Source of the DNA: Glycine soja | Taxonomy: Eukaryota > Streptophyta > Magnoliopsida > Fabales > Fabaceae | Direction: 5' to 3' | Assembly: GCF_004193775.1 (NCBI RefSeq) | Contig: NC_041016.1 | Location: forward strand, 38,858,547-38,922,546 | Length of the DNA: 64,000 bases | Shown: piece after piece, positions 34,601 through 46,035 of the stretch | Layout of the letters: each line of letters begins with the position of its first letter | How positions within the stretch are numbered: position 1 is the first letter of the stretch | The notes under the pieces: generated by a model | Seen by the model: only the letters and a program-made list of their open reading frames with translations | The model's database searches: none | Told to the model about the DNA's origin: nothing | Program-made: the position numbers and the translations under genes

Positions 34601-35683
34601 TGATATGAACCTTGATGGAAAATGCAGAAATTGATTAAGTAAAGGATGGAAAATAAGGTGGTTAATTTCGTGGGTCTTAATACGGTGGTTCTTGGCATAA
34701 AATGGAATAATGAGATGAGAAAACGTAGGTTAAGTGGTGGCTGGACAAAAATATAGAAATGGCAATAACTCAAGCTATAGGGCTCCAAATGAGGTGATTC
34801 TAAAACGAGGTGAAAGGTCTCGTCTTGAAATTCAATTTAGGCTCAAGAATCACTTAATTTGAGTGCGTAAAACGGAAGTTATGGCCACGAGATAATTCTG
34901 GGAAGAAGTGAGTTTTCTGGAATTATGATTTGAAAGAACAAGGTTGAAGATGAAAGGAAGGAAAGAATCACTTTTTCCAGCGAGGGCAACACACAAAGGT
35001 TGTGAAAGTCCTTTGATACAGCCAGGGTGTTCTTGAATCACTCAAGAATTTAGGAGAATCACTCTCACTAAGATAAAAGAGATAAACTCTAATTTTCTGA
35101 ATAAAACTCAACTTGTGTTTATTGATAAAATGGTTCAACTTATATAGAAGTTTTATAGCAGATTTTAGTAATGACCCACTAACCTAGAATTAAAAATAAC
35201 TTAATGCCATTAACCTAGGGAATTAAAAGAACTTAATGGCTGAGTGTAACTGAAATTGTGGCAACCAAAAGTCACCCCCAACAGCCAACAAGTCAGCCAC
35301 CATTTGGTCTCCCAAAAGGCTGATGCCTAGGTTGCCAATTGGGCCCTTATTACAACTTGAACTAAATCTAACTAAAGGCCTTTTAGTTGATTAACCCAAA
35401 ACATATTTTTGGTCAGCCAACTTTACAAGGATTGGGCCATTATTTAGACAAACTAAACACTCTAAAATTGAGACAAAGTGGTGCCATTTAGTCCTCCTCC
35501 ATTTGGGCCATGATACAACTCACAACCTTGGACTTATCTCCTTGAAACTTAGGCTTGTATTCAAATAGTATGGACATCACTTGTTGAAGAGCTTCCTTGG
35601 CTTTCCTTGCTCTAGCCCTTGTCATAGGTCCTCCAAGTCCTTCAAGTGGATCCTTGCCCTTGCTCTTGGTCATGTCCTCATCA
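34601..35683 (-). repeat. Element E 5' LTR
   Basis: 1083 bp, TGATATGAAC to CCTCATCA, then target duplicate GCAGG. On the minus strand, 35673-35488 is an open 61-codon frame (MTRARARK near its start), the C-terminal part of the polyprotein encoded inside the LTR. The 3' LTR copy has a stop in this frame (GAA-TGA instead of GAA-GGA). Confidence 0.9.
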
Positions 35684-35688
35684 GCAGG

Positions 35689-36131
35689 TAAATCACATTA
35701 TTGCTTTCTTGATGGTTTTTTAGGTTACATGCAAATTCATATTGCACTAGAGGACTAGCACAAGACCACATTCACCTGTCCATTTGTCACATTTGCCTAC
35801 CCCAGGATGCCTCTTGGCCTATGCAACGCTCCTGGCACCTTCAAAAGGTGTGTGGCGAGTATCTTTTTTGATTTATTAGGGAGTTGCCTGGAGCTGTTAA
35901 TGGATGATTTCACTGTTTATGATTCTTCCTTTGATGCATGTTTGGATAGCCTCTCTAAAGTTCTTGACCGACTCATTGAGACTAACCCTGTTCTTAACTT
36001 TGAAAAATGTCATTCTATGGTCCATGAAGGTATAGTCTTAGGGCATTTGGTCTCTAGTAAAGGTGTTGAGGTTGATAAGGCCGAGATCGATGTTATTACT
36101 TCTCTTCCTTACCTTACTTCTGTGCGGGAAA
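35689..36131 (+). pseudogene. Element D reverse transcriptase, central block
   Basis: Resumes exactly where 18858 stopped: KSHYCFLDG, YMQIHIALED, MPLGLCNAPGTFKRC, and the catalytic motif MDDF near 35901. LNFEKCHSMVHEGIVLGH and SSKGVEVDKAEIDVI follow. A TAG after ALED replaces a glutamine. It is cut after VRE by insertion C; the frame resumes at 46036. Confidence 0.82.
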
Positions 36132-36234
36132 TGATGTAGCTCCATGTAGAGCTTATAGGCCTTAGATCTTCTTCACCAATGGAGTCCTTCGTTTCTTGAA
36201 GATCAATGGCAGCAGAATAAAGAAGGAGGAAAGG
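36132..36234 (-). repeat. Element C 3' LTR, left part
   Basis: Matches the start of the 5' LTR at 45049 (TGATGTAGCTTCATGTAGAG) and ends with the target AAAGG (36230-36234) used by element B. It continues at 41552. Confidence 0.85.
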
Positions 36235-37079
36235 TGATGGAAGCTTTCTTGTGGGGCTTCTATGGAGGCTGGATCTTTGAGCTTCAATGAGGTCCTTTAA
36301 TGGTGATTTTCCACCACAGAGATGCAGCAAAAGACAAAGGAGAAGAGGTGAGAGGAGGCGCCATCCACTAGGGAATAAGCCATGGAAGAAGGAGCTTCAC
36401 CACCAAGATGAGCCTTGGATAAGAAGCTTGGAAAGGATGCTTCAATGGAGGAAAAAAAAGAGGGAGAGAAAGAGAGAGGGGGGAGCACGAAATTGAAGGA
36501 AGAAAAAGGGAGAGAAGTTGAACTTTAAGTTGTGTCTCACAAGACTCTCATTCATCAAAGTTACAACAAGTGTTACACATGCTTCTATTTATAGACTAGG
36601 TAGCTTCCTTGAGAAGCTTTCTTGAGAAAACTTCCTTGAGAAGCTTCTTTGTGAAAACTTCCTTGAGAAGCTAGAGCTTAGCTACACACACCTCTCTAAT
36701 AGCTAAGCTCACCTCCTTGAGATGAAAAGCTAGAGCTTTGCTACACGCCTCCTATAATAGCTAAGCTCACCCCTATGCCAAAAAACATGAACATACAAAA
36801 AAATTCCTTACTACAAAGACTACTCAAAATGCCCCGAAATACAAGGCTAAAACCCTATACTACTAGAATGGCCAAAATACAAGGCCCAAACAAAGGAAAA
36901 ACCTATTCTAATATTTACAAAGATAAGCGGGCTCATACTTAGCCCATAGGCTCATACTTAGCCCATGGGCTCAAAATCTACCCTAAGGCTCATGAGAACC
37001 CTAGGGCCTTCCCTTGGATCTCTGGCACAATCTACTTGGAGTCTTCTATCCAATGCCCTTGTGGGGTAGGATTACATCA
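36235..37079 (-). repeat. Element B 3' LTR
   Basis: 845 bp. It holds TATTTATA (36586-36593; a TATA box on minus) and tandem CTTCCTTGAGAAGCTT-type units at 36602-36740. It ends GATTACATCA next to the polypurine tract. Confidence 0.9.
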
Positions 37080-38245
37080 TTCCCTCCACCTTGGAAAAGA
37101 TTTGACCTCAAATCCCGAGGTTCTTCATACTCTGGGCTCCTTCCCTCGACACCTGTAAAAAGAACAAAAACATATGTATTAGTAGTGTTTGGTATGTTGA
37201 AGTAAGGTAAGGTCTGAAAACACATTTCCCGGGCATCTTCCCATGAAGGAACATGGTTCATCACCAACTCAATGAGTGGTGCTACAAGTATAGAAAAATA
37301 TGGGACAAACCTTTTGTAAAAGTTTGTAAAGTCATGGAAGCCCCAAATTTTTCTTATACTTGGTGGAGTGAGCCACTCAGGAATGACCTTTATTCTCTTA
37401 GGGTTAATGGGAACCCCTTCATCACTATTTGAAAAATTAAGAAAAGTAACGCAATAAAACATACCTTTTTCTGTATTTTCATATTGATTATTTCCACCAA
37501 AAAGTATGACAAACCTAAGGTGTCCCATATGAGTACCCAAGTTTGTATTGAAACTAAAAATAAGAACAAACCTACCTAATGGGTCCCTATGTACCCACAC
37601 CATGAAGATGTTAGGTGTACGAGTGATTTTACAAAAGAGGGTTGCACCACTCAAAACGTTCATCATACCACCTATTTTAGGGACTTGGTGCCTAATAATA
37701 CCTATTTTGGGCACCAACAAAGCACAAGGATTTAAGCTCTTGCAAACAAAACCCTCATCCAACAACTTCTTTACTTGAGGAATAAACTCAAGCCCAAGAG
37801 GTGTGGCAATGCTAGCAAGTGTCCTTTTACAAAAGAGAAAATGTGGAGGTTGTCTAAGAGGGGAAGTTTCTTTAATATTTGTCTTTATTGTAAAATGAGT
37901 TTCCTTCTTAGCTAAACTCTTGGAGGAAACACTTACCTCCTTACACTTCTCTTTAACCACTAATGGTTGTCCTTCTTCTTGGGGGTAGATTTCTTCACTA
38001 GATTCTTCCCCTTTTGCTTCTTCAGTTTCACTAGAGGAAGGTGAAGTAGTAGCCTTATCTTGGCTACTATAAATGTCTTGGCCCCTCATAATCATGGTTT
38101 TTGTGGTGGGGCATTGAGAAGTAATGTGTCCTCTTCCAAGACATTTAAAGCACTTTATGGAACTAGTTTTCTCTTGCATACTAGCCTTAGGGTCTTGCTT
38201 TTCTATTGTCTTCCCCTTATCATCTTTGGGCTTAGAAGGTGTCAC
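37046..38245 (-). CDS. Fused zinc-knuckle / condensed RT-like protein of element B
   Basis: An open frame of 399 codons. An intact knuckle CFKCLGRGHITSQC stands near residue 32. A Ser/Glu-rich linker follows, then a frame that slides into RT-type sequence: LEFIPQVKKLLDEGFVCKSLNPCALLVPK, then HLRFVILFGG, INPKRIKVIPEWLTPPS, GFHDFTNFYKRFVPYFSILVAPL. The RT fingers and palm are missing, including the YxDD motif, exactly as in element A, yet the frame is still open end to end. It crosses the polypurine tract and stops inside the LTR. It cannot act as a polymerase. Whether it is translated as this protein or only tolerated is unknown. Confidence 0.65.
   Translation of the reverse strand: MTPSKPKDDKGKTIEKQDPKASMQEKTSSIKCFKCLGRGHITSQCPTTKTMIMRGQDIYSSQDKATTSPSSSETEEAKGEESSEEIYPQEEGQPLVVKEKCKEVSVSSKSLAKKETHFTIKTNIKETSPLRQPPHFLFCKRTLASIATPLGLEFIPQVKKLLDEGFVCKSLNPCALLVPKIGIIRHQVPKIGGMMNVLSGATLFCKITRTPNIFMVWVHRDPLGRFVLIFSFNTNLGTHMGHLRFVILFGGNNQYENTEKGMFYCVTFLNFSNSDEGVPINPKRIKVIPEWLTPPSIRKIWGFHDFTNFYKRFVPYFSILVAPLIELVMNHVPSWEDAREMCFQTLPYFNIPNTTNTYVFVLFTGVEGRSPEYEEPRDLRSNLFQGGGNDVILPHKGIG
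37080..37093 (-). other. Polypurine tract of element B
   Basis: Reads CCAAGGTGGAGGGA on minus, directly before LTR start TGATGTAATC. Confidence 0.75.
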
Positions 38246-38753
38246 CCCTAAGATGCCTTGACCTTGGTCTTTCTTTGGATAAGAGTAAGAGCCATAAGAT
38301 TTTGACGTAGACTTCTTTTAAGTTGTTGCTCTACCCTTATTTCCCAATCTAAGTTAACCTCTACATTGTCCTTCCTATGGAAGTATGGGAGGTTAATGTT
38401 AGCCTCTTGAGGCTTTCTTTACTTTTCTCTCCTATGGGAGTGAGGTCTAAGATGTGACCTATGCCTTCCTTCGTAATAGTCACGAAGTTCTTTACTTAGG
38501 CTCTTGCAAGAGTTATGACTACTATAGGAGGCATATTTTTCTCTTTTCATTTCTTTCATTATTTTTCTTCTTTCTTCCTCTCTTATTTTCTTTCTTTCAT
38601 CTTGACTTATTTCTTCCACTTTTTTTTCCTTTTTCTTTTCTCTCTTGTTTTTCTTTCCATAACATGAGGGAACTAAACTCATCTAAGATTCTAGATAAAG
38701 GTTCTTTATGACTAGTACCCTCACCATTAACACTAGATGAATGATGACTCATG
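38246..38753 (-). pseudogene. N-terminal gag-like part of element B
   Basis: Starts MSHHSSSVNGEGTS at 38753 on minus, followed by a Lys/Glu-rich coiled region and YYEGRHRSHLRPHSH, then KDNVEVNLDWEIRVEQQLK. As in A, the gag core that should lie between KDNVE and VEQQLK is missing. Frameshifts or stops near 38690, 38410 and 38320 separate it from the downstream frame. Confidence 0.65.
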
Positions 38754-40639
38754 TTGGTTCCTAAGTTGTGGTTCTTTCTTGTTGGAGGTTTGAAAACAAA
38801 AGGTAAAAGAAACTATGGTTGAAACTAGCCAAAATAAACACTAAAAGAGGTGTGAAAGATAAGGTAAATAAACTAATTGGTAAAAGGAAAGCTATCTAGG
38901 CGGTTTGACAATGGAAGGTAAAGGAAATAAGCTATGAAAGTAAGCAAGAAATGTAAACTAGGTGAATCCTAAGAGTGTTTGGATCACCACATTCAAGGTT
39001 CCCAACAAAACACTCACTATCCTAAGGAAAAATTGCCTAAAATTATCACACACAAATGGAAGTTTGGTAACCTATTGGAGGCTCCCAACACACTTCCAAT
39101 GAAAGGCCTTTTTGTTACAAAATTTGAAAGCAATGAAGGTAAGTAAATTGCAAATTACAAAATTACAAAATGGTCCTCAATTTTGGTGGTTGTTCTCTCT
39201 TTGGTGATTCACTCAATTTGGAATGCTTCTTAGTCCAATAGCTCTTAAGGTGGTTGGCCCCTTTCTTTGTGACTCAAATTCTTCAAGGGATGGCACCAAT
39301 CCTCTTTCCAATTCCATATATGGCAACCCACAAACAAGGAAACAAAGAGACAAGCAATAACCAAAGAACAAAAAAAATGAAATGAAAGCTAAACCAATGG
39401 ATTTTTAACAAGACAATTTTTCAAGGATTATTCAACAATTAAAGCAATGAAAAGGACATAGAATCAAGCTAGGACTCTAAGAGAAACTTAGAATGGCTCT
39501 AGAGTAGAGTAAAAAAAATATAAAAAAGACTCAACAAACCTCTAGCTTTGGCACTTGTTTTCACAGCAATTTTCAATTGAAATTTCGGAACTAAGATTGG
39601 TATAACATAGACACCAATTATAGAATAAATTTTGAGCCAAAACAACAAGCACACTTCCCTTTCACTTTTTTTTTCTGGATACTGATTTTCCTACCAACTT
39701 GTGTGATTTTTATTATTTTTTACTTTTATCCAAATCACTTGTTTCTGTTTTTCTAACTTTTTCCAGATGTCTAGAAAATTCAGTAAAAATTTCAGCTCAA
39801 AATTCGAAGTAACCAATTCTCAGTAATTTTTACAAGTTTGTATGTCCAAGCGATTTTTTTAAGCATGGTATATTGATTTCCTTGGGCTTACTTTCAACCT
39901 TCCTATGTATGTTGAACTCAATAGTATTGCTTACCACAGTTTTAGGAGTTCAATATTCACTTAGGATCAACATTTCAGCCAGCAATTCAATCACCAAAAC
40001 TCAAATTCACAATAGACACAATCATAAGGAAACCTAAAAGTTCAAGAAAAGGTTCACAATCAAAGACTCTCTAAGAATTTTGCATGAACATTTTAAGGAC
40101 TAATTAACATGAAAGATTTGACTCAAATCAAATAATAGGCTAAAAGAATTTCATACACTCATGAACAAATGAGTTAGACAAAGAAACAAGAAAATAAAAT
40201 TCAGCACAACATAAGAAATCTTATGTGACAAGTTTCATGACTAGACATGACTTCTATGAAAAAACTACAATAGGTGAACAAGTCACTCTAGATTTTTGAG
40301 GTTTTCTTCTACTTTAATATTTTTGTAAGAATTTTATGGTTTAGGTTTCAGCCACAAAAAAATAACAAGACAAAACTCAAAGGAACCTAAACTCAACACA
40401 ATTCATGGTTCAAGAACAAGAACAAGAAATTTGAACCATAGAAAATCAAGTCTACCTTCTATAGCAAGTTTAATTGGTGGAAACTCTAAAGAATCATGTT
40501 AACAACATTTAGCACAAGACATGTGAGGATATACATGGAGAAAAAATGAAGAAACAACAATGGAAGAGAAGGTAAAGCAAAAAAAATAATGGAGGTTTAA
40601 GGAGCACCTACTTGAAGCTCTTGTGCTCTGATTACCACT
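38754..40639 (-). other. Untranslated leader and primer site of element B
   Basis: 1.9 kb related to the leader of A read in reverse. The primer-site-like TGGTAATCAGAGCAC abuts the 5' LTR (plus 40624-40638). No gene seen. Confidence 0.65.
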
Positions 40640-41546
40640 TGATGGAAGCTTGCTTGTGGGGCTTCTATGGAGGCTGGATCTTTGAGCTTCAATGAGGTCC
40701 TTTAATGGTGATTTTCCACCATGGAGATGCAGTGGAAGACAAAGGAGAAGAGGTGAGAGGAGGCGCCATCCACTAGGGAATAAGCCATGGAAGAAGGAGC
40801 TTCACCACCAAGATGAGCCTTGGATAAGAAGCTAGGAGAAGATGCTTGAATGGAGGAAAAGAAAGAGGGAGAGAAAGAGAGAGGGGGGAGCACGAAATTG
40901 AAGGAAGAAAAAGGGAGAGAAGTTGAACTTTGAGTTGTGTCTCACAAGACTCTCATTCATCAAAGTTACAACAAGTGTAACACATGCTTCTATTTATAGA
41001 CTAGGTAGCTTCCTTGAGAAGCTTTCTTGAGAAAACTTCCTTGAGAAGCTTCTTTGAGAAAACTTCCTTGAGAAGCTAGAGCTTAGTTACACACACCCTC
41101 TCATAACTAAGCTCACCTCCTTGAGAAGCTTGCTTAAGAAGATTCCTAAAGAAGCTAGAGCTTAGCTACACACACCTCTCTAATAGCTAAGCTCACCTCC
41201 TTGAGATGAAAAGCTAGAGCTTAGCTACACACCTCCTATAATAGCTAAGCTCAACCCTATGCCAAAAAACATGAAAATACAAAAAAAAGTCCTTACTACA
41301 AAGAGTACTCAAAATGCCTCGAAATACAAGGCTAAAACCCTATACTACTAGAATGGCCAAAATACAAGGCCCAAAAGAAGGAAAAACCTATTCTAATATT
41401 TACAAAGATAATCGGGCTCATACTTAGCCCAAGGGCTCGAAATCTACCCTAAGGCTCATGAGAACCCTAGGGTCTTCCCTTGGATCTCTGGCCCAATCTA
41501 GTTGGAGTCTTCTATCCAATGCCCTTGTGGGGGTAGGATTGCATCA
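40640..41546 (-). repeat. Element B 5' LTR
   Basis: 907 bp, TGATGGAAGC to GATTGCATCA. An extra stretch of about 79 bp near 41090-41165, absent from the 3' LTR, is a further copy of the AGCTAGAGCTTAG / TAGCTAAGCTCACC unit. Confidence 0.9.
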
Positions 41547-41551
41547 AAAGG

Positions 41552-42158
41552 TGATTGGAGACGCCACTTCAAGGAGAAGATGAGTCAAGAACAAGCTCAC
41601 CACCATAGGAAGCCATGGATAAGAGCTTAAAGATAGGAGAAGATGAGTGTAGGGAGAGGGAGAGAGGGGGGCACGGGATTTATGCCTCAAATGAGGTCTG
41701 AACTTTGAAGTCTAATTTCTCAAATGATCAAAGTTGAAAAAATGCACACATGTCACACAAAATTGGAGGGAAATTTGAATTTCTATTCAAATTTCACTTG
41801 AATTTGAATTTGAACTTGTGGAGCCAAAATTTCACTAATTATGATTAGTGAATTTCAGCTATGGTTCAGCCCACTAATCCAAGATCAAGTCCAAGATTCT
41901 CCACTAAGTGTGCTTAGGTGTCATGAGGCATGTAAAACATGAAGGACATGCACAAAGTGTGACTATATGATGTGTCAATGGGGTGTAGCAAGCAAATGCT
42001 CACCTCCCTCATAGGCTGGTCCAAAATTTAATTGGATTGGGCTTTTCCCAATTCAATTAAATTTCTCTCCCAACACACACATCAAATAGTGCACTTAATG
42101 CGTGTGAAATTACAAAACTACTCCTAATAAAAAACTTGTCTAGGTGCCCTAAAAGAAT
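41552..42158 (-). repeat. Element C 3' LTR, right part (truncated)
   Basis: Continues the LTR split by B, parallel to 45160-45795 of the 5' LTR, and stops after GTGCCCTAAAAGAAT near 42158. Confidence 0.8.
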
Positions 42159-43147
42159 ATTATAAATGATCTTCTTATCAAATTGACATGGCCTTTCTAA
42201 AAGAATATGCCCTACCACCATGGGAACTATATCACAATTAACTTAATCCTTATATGTCCCAATGGAGAAAGGTACCTTCACTTGTAGGTTGACTACCATT
42301 TCCCCTTGCTCATTGAGCCATTGAAGTTTATAAGGTTTTGGGTGGGGAATGATAGTGAGGTTCAACTTGGAAACTAATCTTGTGCTACAGCAATTGCAAC
42401 AAGATCCACTATCCATAATGAGAGAACAAGTTTTATCTAAAATTTTGCATCTTGTATGAAAGATGTTCTCTCTTTGGGATTGGGATAGATCACAAGATTG
42501 ACCTCCAAGGAGCCTCTTAACCTTTAGGAGGTCACCTTATTCATGGGGGTAGACTTCTTCACTAGACTCTTCACCCATTACTTCATATCCACTTCCACTA
42601 GAGGAAGGGGAAGAAGTAGTCTCCTCTTCACTGCTATAAATGTCTTGACCCCTCATAATCATGGTTTTTTTTGTGGGGCATTGATAGGTAATGTGACCTC
42701 TCCCAATACATTTGAAGCATTTAATGTTGCTAGTCCTTGCTTGGGAACTAGTCTTAGGGGTGGATTTCTCTATGGTCTTACCCTTATCTTCCTTGGGTTT
42801 TGAAGGTGTAGCTCCTAAAATTCCTTGGGCTTGGTCCTTTCTTGAAAGAAAGGGTGGATTTCTCTATAGTCCTTGCTATGTTCTTCACTTAAAATCTTGC
42901 AAGAGTCATGACTACTATAGGAGGCATGTTTTTCTCTTTTCATTTATTACATTATTTTTCTTCTTTCTTCCTCTCTTATTTTCTCTCTTTCATCTTGACT
43001 TATTTCTTCCACCCTTTTTTTCCTTTTCTTTTCTCTCTTGTTTTTCTTTCCACATTTAAGGGATCTCAATTATCTAATATCCTATACAAGGGGTCCTTAG
43101 GAGTAGAACCCTCACCATTAACACTAGATGAAGAATGAAGACTCATG
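42159..43147 (-). pseudogene. gag and protease relic of element C
   Basis: On the minus strand: MSLHSSS start at 43147, a Lys/Glu-rich stretch, then zinc knuckle CFKCIGRGHITYQC near 42680-42725. The linker MIMRGQDIYSS follows, then the protease with IMDSGSCCNCC (D-S-G) near 42390-42420 and ending with GHILLERPCQFDKK. The gag core is deleted between SEEHSKDYRE and a KDQAQGILG-like motif. Stops occur near 42540 and 42240. RT onwards is absent because the frame joins LTR sequence at about 42158. Confidence 0.7.
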
Positions 43148-45048
43148 TTGGTTCCTAGGTTGTGGTTCTTTCTTTTTGGGTCTTTGAAAACAAAAGGTAA
43201 AAGAAACTATGGTTGAAACAAGCCAAAATAAACACTAAAAGAGGTGTGAAAGATAAGGTAAAAACTAATTGGTAAAAAGCAAGCTATCTAGGCGGTTTGA
43301 CAATGGAAGGTAAAGGAAATTTAAAGCAAGCTAGATGGATTCCTATGTGAAGGCTTGGATGACCCTTTGGAGGTCCCAATTGGCTCTTCACTTAGTCTAC
43401 ACGGTTTAAACTAAGTTATTACATGCAAATAGAGGTTTGGGTGGTCTCTTGGAGACTCCCAATACACCCTCGAAGAATGTCCAAATACAAGGAATTGCAA
43501 TAGAAAAAATTCAGCATTTAATTGTTCTATCACAACAAATTTAACAAAGCAAATAAGGTCTTCAAATTTGTCTTCAATGCTAGTTTGTTTTCTTAAGTGT
43601 TTCAATCAAAATTTGGTGAGGCTTTGGTTGCTTCAAATCCAATGGTGCTCCTAGGATGGTTAACCTCCAAGACTAAAAAATCTTCCTTCAAGCAATGCAC
43701 CAATTTCCTCTTCTAATCCTTATTGTAAGCAACACTTAAACAGAAAAAAGACAAACAAGAAACCAAAAGATGAAATGAAATCTAAACCAAAAGGAAATTT
43801 AACATGAGATTAATTCAATGAGATTCAAGGAAAAATAAAGCAAAAGGACAGCACCACAAGCCAAGGTGGAACACAAAGGAAGTCCTAGAATGGCACTAGA
43901 TTAGCTTAACAAATTAAAAACAAGATTCAAAGCAAAATTCTAGTTATGTCAATTTGGAAACACATATAAAAGATGAACAACCCCAAGAAGTCAAATAGGC
44001 TTGTAATACAACTCAAAATAATGAACAATTTTCAAGCAAATCAAGCATACACATTTTTTTGATGTTCTGGACGTGTATTTTGACATTAATCTTTATCACC
44101 TTTTGTTGCTAATTTATTTTTCGTTTTTGTTCATTCTTTTTCCATTGTTTTTTTCCAGATGTATATTTTATCTAGCTAAAATTTCAGCTCAAAAATAAAA
44201 GTATTCAAGCCATAGCGGAGTTAAGAAGACAGTGTGCCAAAACTGACAGCAACCAGAATTTCAACCTAGAAATCAAAAGTAGTGTTTATGTTGCTTAAGG
44301 CTTGGAAAGTTACAATTTGTGTTTTCTTATGCTCAATTGTCTTGGATACCACAATTCAAAAGAGCTTAAGACTTATTTTGATTCACAAATCCAGCCACAA
44401 CTCAATACCACAACTCAATTTCTTTATAGGCATCATATAGGAAACTTAGAAAACAAAAAAAAAAGTTCAACAACAAGACTACTTCTAGGAAATGATTTAG
44501 AACACGTTATGAACGAAATAACATGCATGAATTAGACTCAAAATTAAAATGATAGGCTAAGAATTGCAAGAATACAGGAACAAATGTATCTAGAATTCAA
44601 TCAACAAAATCAACATTCAACACAAACTTAGAACATAATGTGACAATTATTTTGACTAAACATGACTCTAAGACAACATGAATGAAGTAATTTACACTTA
44701 GATTTTTGTGTTTTATTTTCTAATCAATATTTTGCAAGAAAATTGAGATATAAAGGTTCATCACAAGAAGATTATGACTAAAAAAAGATAGAACCTAAAA
44801 TAAACACCAATCATGATTCAAGAGTAGATCTATAAAATTTGAACCATAGAAATGCAAGAACAAGTGTAGCTCTAAGATTTAATCAGTTTATTTTTTTGAA
44901 TCTACTCTAAACAACACCAAACCACAAGACAATGGAGGAGATACATGGAGAAGAAGATAAAGAACAAGGAATTAAAGTGAATTAACTAAACAAAAAAGAT
45001 AGAGGAAGCAACAAAACATCACCTAGAGGAAGATGCTCTGATACCACA
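43148..45048 (-). other. Untranslated leader and primer site of element C
   Basis: 1.9 kb without a gene, related to the leaders of A and B. TGGTATCAGAGCATC reads on minus at 45032-45046, a perfect tRNA-Met primer core two bases from the LTR. Confidence 0.75.
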
Positions 45049-46035
45049 TGATGTAGCTTCATGTAGAGCTTGTAGGCCTTGGATCTTCTTCATCAATGGA
45101 GAGTCCTTTGCTTATTGAAGATCAATGGTAATGAAATGGATAAGGAGGAAAGGTGATTGGAGATGCCACTTTAAGGAGAAGATGAGTCAAGAACAAGCTC
45201 ACCACCATAGGAAGCCACATATAAGAGCTTGAAGGTAGGAGAAGATGAGTGGAGGGAGAGGGAGAGGGAGGGGCACAAAATTTATGCCTCAAATGAGGTC
45301 TAAACTTTGAAGTCTAATTTATAAAATGATAAAAGTTGAAAAATTCACACACAAGGCCTCTATTTATAGTCTAAGTGTCACACAAAATTGGAGGAAAATT
45401 TGAATTTCTATTCAAATTTCACTTGAATATGAATTTGAATTTGTGGAGCCAAATTTGGAGCCAAAATTTCACTAATTATGATTAGTGAATTTCAGCTGTG
45501 GTTCAGCTTACTAATCCAAGATCAAGTCCAAGATTCTCCACTAAGTGTGCTTAGGTGTCATGAGGCATGTAAAGCATGAAGGACATGCACAAAGTGTGAC
45601 TATATGATGTGACAATGGGGTGTAGAAAGCAATGTTCACCTCCCCCTTAGGCTGGTCCAAAATTTAATTGGATTGGGGTTTTCCCAATTCAATTAAATTT
45701 CTCTCCCAACACACATATCAAATAGTGCACTTAATGCATGTGAAATTACAAAACTACCCCCAATACAAAAACTAGTCTAGGCACCCTAAAATAATCCTAC
45801 ATTACTAGGGTACCCTACCTACACTATGGAGCCCTAAATATAAGATCCAAAATTAATGAAACCCTAATCAAATATATACATAGATAAGTGGGCTCATACT
45901 TAGCCCATTGGCGCAAAATCTTCCCTAAGGCTTATGAGAACCCTAGGGCTTTATCCTGCATCTTTGGCTCAATCTTCTTGGAGTCTCCTAGCCATGGCTC
46001 TGGTGATGGGTCCCTTCCTTGGAAGGATTGCATCA
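45049..46035 (-). repeat. Element C 5' LTR
   Basis: 987 bp, TGATGTAGCT to GATTGCATCA, with TATAAATA on minus at 45361-45368. Similar over much of its length to the LTRs of A, which groups A, B and C in one family cluster. Confidence 0.88.

Larger units (their letters stand above)
18859..35683 (-). mobile_element. Element E: full-length Gypsy LTR retrotransposon, minus strand, carrying SIRE1-like element F
   Basis: The ends are TGATATGAAC (18859) and CCTCATCA (35683). The target duplicate GCAGG is exact (18854-18858 and 35684-35688) and lies inside the RT of D. The left LTR is 18859-19271 plus 29035-29641, split by element F. The right LTR is 34601-35683. The internal gag-pol runs on the minus strand, 34025 to 29596. 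Without F the element is about 7.06 kb. It has one frameshift in gag and one stop in pol, so this copy cannot make a full polyprotein. Confidence 0.93.
36235..41546 (-). mobile_element. Element B: non-autonomous Gypsy-type element, minus strand, sister of A
   Basis: 5312 bp with target duplicate AAAGG exact (36230-36234 and 41547-41551), inside an LTR of element C. LTRs are 36235-37079 (845 bp) and 40640-41546 (907 bp), starting TGATGGAAGC and ending ACATCA or GCATCA on plus. The length difference comes from tandem-repeat changes. A primer site (TGGTAATCAGAGCAC on minus, plus 40624-40638) and polypurine tract are present. Inside are a gag-like frame and a condensed RT remnant matching element A, with no integrase. 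Confidence 0.92.
36132..46035 (-). mobile_element. Element C: Gypsy-type relic, minus strand, carrying element B
   Basis: The left end TGATGTAGCT (36132) and right end GATTGCATCA (46035) are flanked by GGAAA (36127-36131) and GGAAG (46036-46040), a target duplicate with one mismatch. It lies inside RT of D. The 5' LTR is complete (45049-46035, 987 bp). The 3' LTR is 36132-36234 plus 41552 to about 42158 and is truncated: it joins straight to protease codons, so polypurine tract, integrase, RNase H and RT are lost. Without element B it is about 4.6 kb. Confidence 0.88.
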
